The position numbers and the translations under genes are program-made. The notes beneath the pieces were generated by a model. That model did no database searches. It was not told the origin of the DNA and worked only from the letters and a program-made list of their open reading frames with translations. From the NCBI GenBank assembly GCA_029215795.1, contig JARDYH010000001.1:226055654-226119653 (forward strand): a stretch of DNA of 64,000 nucleotides, given 5' to 3'. Positions 47,314 through 59,400 of the stretch are shown piece after piece (within the stretch, counting starts at the first letter, position 1; every line of letters starts with the position of its first letter). The stretch comes from Anniella stebbinsi. Taxonomy: Eukaryota; Chordata; Lepidosauria; Squamata; Anniellidae.

Positions 47314-47433
47314 TTAACATTTCCGAGGCTGCTGAATAATGCACATTCTTTTGGGCAGTATTATCTTCTCCAGAGTGGGCTGTGGCTTTTGATGTGCTGC
47401 TTGTGAGGCTGCTGCTGGAAACTGATGCCCAAG
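47314..47433 (-). CDS. DAPL1: DAPL1 terminal coding exon 4
   Basis: The acceptor is ACCTTACAG| at 47434. In frame 0 the exon encodes 39 residues and TAA. It starts [10 protein letters not shown] and contains AHQKP, TLEK and [12 protein letters not shown]. This tail is the most conserved part of the family. Another frame of the same exon is also open, to a stop at 47300, but it has no family match. Confidence 0.96.
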   Translation of the reverse strand, partial: LGHQFPAAASQAAHQKPQPTLEKIILPKRMCIIQQPRKC

Positions 47434-50400
47434 CTGTAAGGTTACGAGAGAGAAAGGAAGAATCTTAATGGCAGAATATCCAACCACAAAACATCAGCAT
47501 TCAACCTGTCAAAAGAGGACTTATTTGTACTGTGTGTCACACTTTTTGAGCAGAAAGCAACAACAGTTCCATTTTAAACCTTAACAATTGAAAGATCAAA
47601 GCCACTAAGAGAAATAGACCACGAAAAAAAAAGCGGTGGTGGTGGAAGTGGGAGAATGAGGAAGCAAACAGATTGAAAAACAGAATTTTAATACTGAAAA
47701 AAAAAAGCCACCCAGAATTTTAATACTGAACAAAAACACAAAGCATAAACAAAATAAAGACGACTCCCACACATGGAGAACATTTAGAACAACATGGAGG
47801 AGGGAAACAGCAGAAGATGAGCAAAGAAGACATGTGATGGTATCTTTGTCTACCTCTCCTCCTTCTGGTTCTCTACTTTTGTGAATCCAGGTCCCAATAA
47901 GAGATATAAAAATGCCACTTCGCAAATTAAAGGCAAAGTCAACAACAGGGCAGGGAGAGGTCTGTTACCTACTGTTTTTAATTTTTGTCTACCACCCATC
48001 AACCAATTTGAGTTGGATAGCAGAGTCTAGCAGAGTCTGCAACAAGTGGCATTAATTCTGGCATTCATGCTCCCAAGGTGAGGAACACCATCCCCAAGGT
48101 TCTAGGATAGCCTCATTTTGGGAGTCCATATTCTGGCCTTTCATGTGAACAGGAAACAATTTACCCAAGTATCAAGATGGATAGCTAAGCGGATTTTGTA
48201 AAGTGGGTCCCCTGATGAGCCTTGTTGAGTTTACCTCAACCGAATCCACCAACATAAAACTCACAATAGGTTTCTCCACACTTTGTCTTGTCTTGCAATT
48301 GGCTAGTTCATTTCAACTCCCTTACAAGTCATTTACTTTCAGGTCAAGCACAGGTATCAGGTCATAATAGTCGGTGGGCAATGGACAGTTACATTCCAGA
48401 CAACTCTGCAAAATCATAATGATGCAACTCGTCATGGGTGAATGCATTATTCCAGCCAAAATATTGCTCTTTCGAGTCTTTAGAAAGCATTAGATGACCG
48501 GATCAGAAGTACTTCCTGAGGGAAGCTGTCTGGATATTGATGGAAAACCATAGAATGGGCTGCAGGTGGTGGTGAGACATATTTTAATGGACCTCTAGGT
48601 CAAGGTAGACAATTTGTGGGCCTCCAGATGTTTTGGCCTACAACTCCCATTGGACCTACCAGCCAATGGCGAGGGATCATGGATGTTTTAGACCATAACA
48701 TCTGGAAGGCCAAAAATAGCCCAATTCCTGCTCTAGGTTAATACACATACATACCTTGCTGCAAGGAGAAAGCTGCAAAGCTGACAAAGAGCTGTGTTAC
48801 AACTTTCCATGCTAGTTTTCTCCTGACAAGTGTTTTAAAAGTAACACCCCACCTCTGCCAAGGGGAGCATTAAAAATAGTAATGCCCAACAGCAATCTGA
48901 AGTAGTACATTCCCAGCTATCTCATAACTTTGTCACCTTATTCTGCTGCATGTGTAGATGAGTGTCCAATTTCATTGTGGAGGTGGGCAACCAGAAGGGG
49001 GCTGAGAGAATTTTTGCCCTCCCTGAATACATTTATGGCTCATGCCTTAAGGCCAGGGCCTCACATAGGCCAACATTTAACAACCTGCATCTCCCTTGAA
49101 TCCAAGCCATTTGATTTACCCTATTACTAGAGGGATAACGTGTGCCACTGGCCAATCCTGCAGCAGTAACAACTGCTGCCAAAATGTTAGTTGTTCTTAA
49201 CCGCTGCTCATTCTGGAACCCAAATTCCTCTTCCTGTCCCTCTGGGATTGCTATGAATACAAGGCAGCCAGAAAGAGAGACGGGGAAAGAGAGAGCTGGA
49301 AAAGAGAAGGAGGGCAACAGTATGAGCTGTTTGAAGAAAAAAAGCCAAATTAATCCGTCACAATATCTTAAGGCTTCAAATGGCCACACGCTAGGATTGC
49401 TTTGATTTATTCATACTGAGCAAGGAGGAAACTTCCTTGCAGAAATCTAAGTGTACAGCGCAGCTTGAGCAGCACCAGAATTATTACGAGTCCTGTCCCA
49501 ACATGTTCTCTGCATCTGATGAAACAGCATTCCACTGCTTTTCAGGAGGCGAAAGCTGTAAGCGCTTTTAATGCCAGTCCTTTTCCCAGGTGTAGAATGC
49601 AGGTAGGAGGAGCAATCCTTGATTCTCCCACCTTCCCGCCCCCATTCTTTCAGTACTCATTCAAGATCTAACTCTGACCAGGTTCGTGCAATGGGTTGTT
49701 AATTTAAAGTGGAGTGGCAATCCCTACCATGGGCCCCTTGCAATTCCTGTGTTAAACAACCCAAGAGTTGGCTTGGACCATGTGAACCAGGTCAAAGAGT
49801 ATTGTAGCAGCTTCAACAGCCAATAGATTTGTGGCGTAACTTTTAACAATTCTATGAAAAGCATGATTTTCCAGCATTCCAGATTATGTGGAGAGCCCTC
49901 ATAGATACAAGAAGCTCTTCATAAAGTTGCCCTCCACACATAAGAGGGAGACAATGGAGGGGGCAGGGCTAGAACGCTCCCCCTCCTATGTTTACTGCCA
50001 TCATTTTCCTAATGCCTGAATAGGGCTATTGAGTTAGGATAGACTATACCTCTTGCATTTCATGGCCATTTGGACCCGCTGTCCACCTCCCTTGTATATC
50101 TACGTGTATTCTTTTTCTGCCAATTCATGCATTGGATGAAGTGGGCTACAGTTCACTAAAAGCTTATGTCACACTAGATCTGTTAGGCTTTAAGGTGCCA
50201 CAGAATTCTTCATTGTTCTTGTCACATCAGATTAACATGTCCACCTCTCTGAAAGCTGTTTGCATTTAGGTACTTACTTTCTCTAGTGTATCTGCTAGCA
50301 AGATGCTCATGCTTTGCATCTTTGCGATATTAACAGAACTGTGGAGCAGAAAGAAAGAGAAAATTTAACCAGGACATTAGTCTTCTTAAAATGTTGTTTA

Positions 50401-53400
50401 ATAAATCACTTGTCCCTCCCAGCCTAATCTAGAGGGCAGCTTTTGCTCTGCTTAATAAACCCATTTAGGGCCAAAGTAGCTATGACATTAAGTGATTGGC
50501 TTTGTGTGCTTGTTTTTTGTTGACTAAATAGCAGCTGAAGGGCCCCAATGTGCATTGGGACCATGATGGGAGTGTGATGTTTTACTGTTCATTGACAGTT
50601 ATTTATATGATTAAGTATTTGTGATGTTTACCTTTAAGATGTATGTGCTGTATGATTTCAAATAGGAGGCTGGTAAGTATGTAAATCTAGTGAGAGAGTG
50701 GAGAGAATGTGAAGTGAATGAGGATTGGCTGGTGGTTCAAAGGTCTGGATTGGTTAATAGTGATGGGGAGGTGTTAAGGAAAGCTGGGAAGATTGTGGGC
50801 ATGTCTACACCAGCCATTTATCCTGGGGTCAGCTCAGGGTTGTCCCTGTGCGTCCAAATGACCCACAGCTCATCGTGGGGTCAACGTCTCAGTTGTCCCG
50901 GGATAACTGGGACTTCACTTATCCTGATTTTCCCCACAATCCTGAGACAACCCCAAGGACCGTGGACAGTGTGGCGTGGGCTCCCAAGTCCTCCCTCCTC
51001 CCCGCGAGGAGCGGGGCTCTTCAAACAGGCACAGAGCTATGTGGCGGAGCTCTGTGCCCATCATGGGGAGGCAACATTTTCATCATCCCTAGGATGGCTG
51101 TCGGCATGTTGGGGCGCGAGTTTTAAGGTGTTTTTAAAAACAAAAAACCCTACCTTCGGCGCAGGATCATGCTTGACACAATTGCGCAAACCTCTCCCTC
51201 CTTAAAGAAAAAACCGCCGCACCAGGGACGTCCCTCTTGCTTTCTGGGATGTTGCACTGGCATACGCACCTTGAGGGATGATCCCGAAAACTGTAAGATC
51301 CTCCACCTCCCCCCACCCTTGGTCCCAGAAGCTTGCAGGTATAGATGAGCACTGTATGTCAGAGTTGGGTGCTGTTAAGAGTTAGGTTAGGATCTGCTGA
51401 GGTTGAAGTTGAGATCTGGGGTTTGTCTGTGGAGGGTCTAGATTTAGAGTAGGAACAACATGTTTTGTTATCTGGAGGGTAGAGTAGGCAGAGTTATATA
51501 TAGAACTGTACTGAAACAAATAAGCTTGAACCTGATGAAATCATTACGTTCTTTAACTGCATAGCCTTATTTGTTGTTAATAAACATTTTTTTTGTTTCA
51601 CAGTGGAGTGTTTTGTGAGGTACCTGAGGTAGGGTACAGGATTCAATGGTGGCAGCGGAAGGGAAGGTGCGAGTATAGAGGGTTGGGCTGGTCTGTTGTG
51701 AGGCCAGACAAGGGTGGCGAGTCACAGAGACCGTGGGCAGCATTCTGATAACTAAAACCCTTGGTTAGGAGACTTTGATTTAATAAGAAAAATAAAGGAA
51801 TATCAAGGGGGTGGCATCACAGGGAGTGAAGGGTTAAATCCCCTCTACCCCATGCCATGGTCCTGACCCAGATTCCTCCTTTGAGTCTGATCTTTAGCAA
51901 ACCAAAACAAAGCATACAAGATCCAATCACATACATATTGTCAGTTTGGCCCTCATTCAGTCACTGATAGCTAGTTTTGCATAGATCACTGTGTATTCTT
52001 TGGACTTTTGATTCAAAGGTGTACGTGTCATGGGAAAGGCTATATAACAAATCCCCAAGTCACTTGAATATAATCAAGGTGTAAACCAGAGGACCGAGAA
52101 AGCTGAGAGAAAAGCCTCTGGCTAAATAACACCACCCGCAAATACAGTTTTTACCACAGCTGAGACACAACCTAGTCCACACTTGTGCTGCAAGTGTGCA
52201 AGAATCTCAAGTAACTTGTGTCCTGTTCCTATTCCCCCGTTTCCCTATTTCTATGTAACGTTAATTCGCTCTTAAGGAGAAGTAAAAGAGATTAGTATAA
52301 GGCAGAGGTGAGGAGCCTCTTCCAGGTCAGGAGGAGAGTCCAGTTTTGGAGAAGCATTCCAGTGGTAGGCAAGGCCAAAGGCAAAAGGAGCAGCGTGTTG
52401 TGTCCAACACAGGGCATAATCCACCAAATCTCAGAATATTTTAGATTAAAGGGTTTACTGCCAGTAACTAAGCCTTTCAAGAGACATTTCAACCTTTTAG
52501 AATGTCAGGGGAGGGATGGCACAAAAGCTGGGAAAACACCAAATGATCAGTGGTTGGGGTGTGTGGTCATCTGGAGAACTTCGGAGGGCCAGACTGGGAC
52601 TTCAGGAGGGCTGGATTGGGCCCCTAGACCTGAGATTGCCCACCCCTGGTATAAAGTGTGGTTTACTGAACCTTTTGAGTATATGATCACACAGGACAAC
52701 AGAGAATTACTGGGTTCAGACAACACGATAACAAACACTCAAGGGTTGAGTGTGGATTGTCATTGAGCTGTGGGTTGTTGAAATGTGGATTATCGTGTTG
52801 TCTCAACCCAGCTGAGATAACAACCCATGGTTTGTTAACCATGAACAACCCATGAAAAGAATCTATGGCTTGTTGTTGGGTTGGAAACTGTGGGTGGTTT
52901 GTGGTTAATAAACCATGGTTTGTTATTGACAACACATTGGCCCAATTTGGACGACACGATAGTCAATGGTGGAGTAATAAACAACTTTACAGTTGTTCAA
53001 CTAGGGGGTACTCCCCACACAACATGGTAATAAATAATCAACTGTGGTGTGGATTAAGATCAGCGCTGAGTTGACTATGGCAGCATTCGGATGACACAAT
53101 AGTCAAAACAACTGACGATTGTTTTCCCCACACCAGTTGTTTATTGTGTCGTCCGAATTGAGCCAATAATTCACATTTCAACAACAACCCATGGCAGAAC
53201 GATAACCTGCACTCAGCCCTTAAGTGTGGGTTATTGAATTGTCTGAACCCAGTCAATAGGCCTTTTTTTGCTGTAACCAGAAGACAAAGCTACAATTGAG
53301 CAACTAACAGATTTCAGTCAACGCATCTTAAAATAGTTTTCCCATTTTAATTATCACTACCTAATAGAAGCAAATTGTTTTATAGGTCCAGTTCCAGGAA

Positions 53401-56400
53401 TAGTGTTTGTGAGAGGATGACCATAATGGTTATTTTTGTGAGTGAGGTTTTGCCATAATTAATAACCATTTGTTTTGAAGGAAAATAAAAGAGGATTTTT
53501 GCATCTGTTTAGGCTGCCAAAGAACTTTTACAACACTTCTTTTCAGCTTTCCTGACATCTCCTTTCAAATAAGTACTACACATATGCACTATGCGCTTTG
53601 CCTCAAGTAGCATATAAGCCACTTCCACTGCAACACTTTGCAGGCACAGTTATGACTTATTTGCAGCGCAAGCCTATACATGCCTACTCAGAAGTAAGCC
53701 TCATTGAGTTCAATGGGACTTATTACCTAACAGGCACATACAGGAATGAACCCTTTTGAGAAAGGGAGAATGCAGAGCTAGATTGCCAGTGTGGTGTAGC
53801 ATTATGAGTGTCAACTAGGTCTGGGGAGAACTAGCTTCGAATCCTTATTTAGCCATAAAACTCACTGGGTGACCTCAAGTCAGTCACTATCACTTGGTCT
53901 GGCCTACCTTACAGTGTCGTTGTGAGGATAAAAGGAGAGGGGGAGGTGAACTATTAATGCTTCCTTGAGATCATTGAAGGAAAAGGTGAGATGTACATTA
54001 AATAAGCAAAATGACCAAAGTATTTTCTTCCGGTCCTGAAAGTTTAAGCAATGGCAGTAAAAAAGCTTTACCTGGATTCTCTAAGATCCAGCTATTGGCA
54101 GAACCACTGTGATATCACAGAACATTTGTGAACATTCTAACTGTTGACAGAATGATACCAGCCAGGACAGAACATTCACAGTCCAGCCTTTTGAGGAAGA
54201 GAGGCATCAAAAATACTGGGAAACGGGCATGCTGTTGTTTTGTTTTTTAATTTAAAAAACCATATGCATGGAAGTGCTGAAAGTATTCTATTTTGTTGTC
54301 CTTCTGGTTTTCATATTACCTTTGTTTATTTCCTGCATTAGTACCATTGCTAACTTTACCATTCACAACTGAGACACCTCCTCTTTTCCCCACAAAGCTC
54401 AACTCATTCACCATCTAACAGTAACACAATGTGGCAAGCCTCAACCGGACAAGTACCTTGTTTTCTCTTTCCCAGGGGTTTTGGAACTTCTTTCAACAGG
54501 TGCATTTTCTATCTTCTTGGAAACTCTCATGCCTCCAGCTTTAACTGTAGAGGAATGTAGTGTGAGTGGCACATTTCCCCAAGTGATGGGTCTGTTTTAG
54601 GCTATGCAAGGAAAACATTACCAACTATACATCCAGAAATATTGACATGAAATGGAGTTTAATTAGTTACTTACTCCAGAGCATGTATGCAACATTTAAT
54701 ACATACGTATCATCATCTAGAACAGGGGTGGGCAGAAAGTAGATCTCCAGATTGTTGAACTTAAGGTCTCAGCAATTCTGACCGCCATGCAGCCAGGGGC
54801 TTCTGGGAGTTGAAGTCCAAAACCTCTGGAGATGGTCCTTTTGCCCACCACAAATGTGGTGCCTTCAATTGTAAACGGTGAAAAGGCTTAAGTAGTTATG
54901 TTTTTCTTCCAATAAAATTTGAAAATGGACCCTTGCTCCTCTCCTGAATTCTGTTACCATCTTCGATGTAGAAATGTAAAATTTCTGGAAATTTTGAAGC
55001 CATGGAAAAAAAACTGGTTTTTTCCCCAGGTTCTTCCCCGGAAAAAAATGGATTTTTTTGGGAAAAAATAAAAAATGCAGTATTAGCACTTTTACTAGGG
55101 ATTGAAAGTCACGTTTACTTTAGGAACATAAAATGTTATTATGTACAAATTGGTTTGGCATAAAATTATCACATTTGGTATATTAAAAGTACAGTGTATT
55201 CAAACAATTATTACAAATTGAATTTACTTTTTAATTTTTTTACTTTCTTTGGTAACAAATGGAGCTACACGCTCCTGAACTGTAAGGAATGCCTGAACTG
55301 TAAGGAACCTCTTTGGTTTTGCTAGTTTATGAGGAGCAGGCAAAAAAAAATTGAAAAAAATAAACTAACAATATTAGTAACAAAGAAAATTATTCATGTC
55401 TCTGCTAGTCTTCCACCAGTTCCCATAAATTTTTTTTAGAAATCATTTGGAGAAGTAAAATATGAATACCTTGTCTTAAACATTTTATTCATCATGCTAA
55501 AATAAAACTTTCCATAATCTAGGTTTTCTTCATTTTTTTTCAATTTCTCAGAAAAAAAACAAAAAAGGCTTTGGGGGGAAAAACAGAAAAATATCCCTCC
55601 CCCCATTTTCCCAGTTTTTTCCCAGGCCTTCACCTCTCTACTTTGATGTACAGTATCTAGAGATCAATTAAGTTAGCACTAACACAGTCTAATTCCACAG
55701 AAAAAGTGACATCAAATGCAGCTAATACTGTGATGATGACAGTGCTGTGCACCTTGTTTTTACAGCACCTAGCTTTCGACAGAGTATGTATGGCTGCTGC
55801 ATCTAGAACACTGGAGGTCACCATATACTGAATCAGGCAGTTCACATAGCTTAATATGGTTTTCACTCTGCTTGCAACAACCCTCTATACTAGGGCTTTT
55901 TCCCAGCTCTACCTAAAGATACAGAAGTCTGAACCTGGACCTCTGCATACAGAACATGTGCTCCATCACTAAGCTACAGGCCTGGTGTACAGACGTTCAT
56001 AGGCTACGGTTATTAACACTATCCCTTTGATTTGATGAAGAGGGCATTCATGCATTTTATATGTATTGCCACCTAGTTAGTGCGCGTTTTACTGTTTACA
56101 CACAATTCATTTAACTGTGGATATTGTCCTCTCATACACAGAGCCATGTGAAGGCAGCTTCCTTGTGGGGCTCTCCTACTGCAGACACTTAGCAGGACCA
56201 ATTCCAGGTGGGAAGGACCCATACAGTTGTCACATTCGCACAGATATCTGTGGTGTCATCCCCACATTTGCAGCCAGTACCTCCCATGCAACTTGGTGTC
56301 TTGGCCATGTAGAGTAAGTCCAAACATATTTATTTGGATGTTACTCTCAAGAGTGAAACTTTAAACCTACTCCTGAAAAACAGATAACAATCCAAAATAT

Positions 56401-59400
56401 GGAGACAGAGAGAGATAAATCGTTTTATTGATTTATCACAGAATGATCTTTTTTGTGTTTTAGCCAGCACAGCGTAAGAATTTTTTGTTAACTAGAACAG
56501 CTGAGCATATTAAAACACACACACACAAAACTTAGTAACGTGGGGTACTTAGGGTTGTTCCAACAATAATTTTGAGATCTAGATGAAGGCTCCAACTTAT
56601 CATTTCCTGCTTCCTCAGACATGAGCATACTCCATGGCAAATGTTATTGGATTTATTTACCCAAGATACTGCAGAATACTACAATGGTTACTTTTTGTGT
56701 GTTGGTTAGGATGCATTTGACTATCTGCATTCTATCAAGTAACAATTATGTTCTATTAACATGCTGTCAATCACAAAACCAATTACCACCAGATTAAAAC
56801 CACAGCAACAAGGGTTTCAGTGTTTAGCAATGCCAAACAAATTCATCTTTAAAAGCATGTAGAAATGTTTCAGGTCCATTATATCTGGACAATGGATATT
56901 GGCAGAAAAATATTGCTAGATTTTTTAAACTGCCGGATTGGGAGCAACAGAACCTGAATTGAAAAGGTTTTAAACCAAGAAAGTAGCTCAAATATGCAAA
57001 GCAAGCATGCAAGAACTTCACCTATGTACAATGATCATAACAGGAAATTGGTTATGTTCAGTTTTAAAAGGATTTAAAAAAAAAAAAAAAGAACGAATAG
57101 GGTTGTTTATATAACGTAATGATGGTACCTGGTGCACTGTGATATAACAGGTGCAAAAAACAGGTCCCTGCCCAAAAGAAGAATTTACTATTCAGCTTTT
57201 GTCAAACAGGGAAGGGGGGAGAGAGGGAGGGCAGGCAGGAGTAATGGGATGAACATGTATGTTAGCTTCATTTTAGTTGATGGGAACTAAGAGGTTAAAT
57301 GAAAGGATTTACAGAAAAAAAGGAGAGGGGGAATGCAAGCTCTGTACACCTGGTGCCTATGTTTGTATCTTTTTGGCACCAAGTAAAGATATTTTATTTG
57401 TCCAAGCTTTCAATTTAAGTATTTTAAGGTGTTTTATTGGCACCTTATCCAGATTTATATTTTCAGCTGGTGTGGCAATTTATTTTATCATGAACTATAT
57501 TTCTCTAAGTAACCTTGAATATTTTTTGTGGAGAGGCCAGGTATAATTTTATTAAATAAGTAAATATTCCATTGTCTTCTGAAGCGGTGCTTTAGTCATA
57601 AAAAGCTGTTGAAGGAGATATAATGCAGAGTTGATTAAGCATTCAGGTGAAATTTTAATTTATTTATATATTATATTCTAAACCACCCAACAGCCAAAAT
57701 TTTCTAGGCCGGTCACAACAATTAAAATCATAAAATACAGGATAAAATTCAATATAAAAGTTTAAAACTACAGTATACAAAATAAAAACAACCGATTTGA
57801 ATCTAGTGGTGCAAGATTTAAAATACCAGATTTAAAACGAACTGAAAAATTAAAATGCCTGGGAAAATTAAAAAGGCCTTCAATGTGGTGCCATAGAGAG
57901 CACAATGTAGGTGCCAGATGAGTTTTACAATACTTGCTTTATTTTGAAGGCGTGTGTGTTGTTAGAGAACAAAGCTGCAGTTCTTGCAACCTTTGATCAA
58001 TTAATGGTGCAATTAGTGAGCTATTTGTATTTGTTTATATCATTTGTATTTCACCCTTCCTCCAAGGAGGTCAGGGCAGCTTACTCAGACACTGTGTGTT
58101 CTGTTAGGCTAAAATGTAGCGACTGGCCCATATTTCAGAGCTTGAGTGGGTATTTAAGCTTCTAACCACGCTCTCCTACCATCCCTTTTAAAATTCTCCA
58201 ATGTCACTTAATTGGTGGGAGACTGAGAATGGGTACGCTTGTCTTTCCCAACCTTGTGCCCTCCAGATGTTGTTGGGACTATATTTCCTATCAGCCCTAA
58301 CCATTGGCCATGCTAGCTAGGCCTGATGGGGGTTGTATTTATTTAAAACATTTCTTAGCTGCCTTTCAGGGCAGAAGCTCTCCCAAGGCGGCTTACAACT
58401 AGCCCAAAACACCTGAAATGTGCCCTTCTGGGGAAAGCTTGTAGTAACAGGATCCTCAGTCACAGAAAACACTGGGTTTGCACATGATGACTGACAACTC
58501 AAGTTCAGATCTCCATTCTCAATGTTTTGGTCAGTGACCTTCATTTTCGACACCCCAATAAGGAGGATACTATCTTTACCACTGAGCCAACCACATAAGT
58601 TTCCTATTATCTAACCACTAAGCCAACCACCCAGGTGCTTAGCAAAACCCAAACACCAGCTCTGGCTATTGGGCAGTACAGAAATGTAATGAATAAATAA
58701 ATAAATACGATGTGTCAACCACTAACCAGGTCTAACTCAAAACTGGTCTCACAACGCTAACCACAAACAGGTTAATGACTTTGAAACCAAATAGTAGTAG
58801 TAGCTCTTCTTCGTCTTCTGGGAGTTAAGCAATACTTTTTTTTCTTGTTGGCATAAACAAGGTTCATCCAAGCTCCATTACAGCAGTGTTCTCGGAGAGC
58901 TTCCAAATGGGAGGAACCCTAAAGATGCAGGACTGCCTCTGTCAAAAGCAACGCAGAACATCTAGGAGACCATCCATAGTAAACAACAGCTGTGCGTGTG
59001 TATATTCTACTACAACGGCTACAGATACAGAATTTGAGTTCACCCCCCTCCCCACGCGCTGCAGTCCCGATAAAACACAAACACACGCACCCCGAGAGAG
59101 AAAGGTAGCGCCAAACGAAACGTTCCTCTCCTCACCAGTAGTGAAGCTATGCACGCTACTTCTGTTTACTCTCCTGCAAGCACGTGCAGTCTCGGATCAG
59201 ATCCGAGCTGCGGCGCTTAGGGAAAAGAGGCTTTAGGCTCTTCCTCACATCCCCCTCGACCCATTTTCTTCGCGAAACACACACACACACACACAAAAGC
59301 CATGCTTAATGTTTACTTCGGCCCTGTGGGAGAACAGCACACTGACGTCGTTTCTAATGACGCACTTAGCCTCACGTGTCGTTTGGCCCTCATACACATA

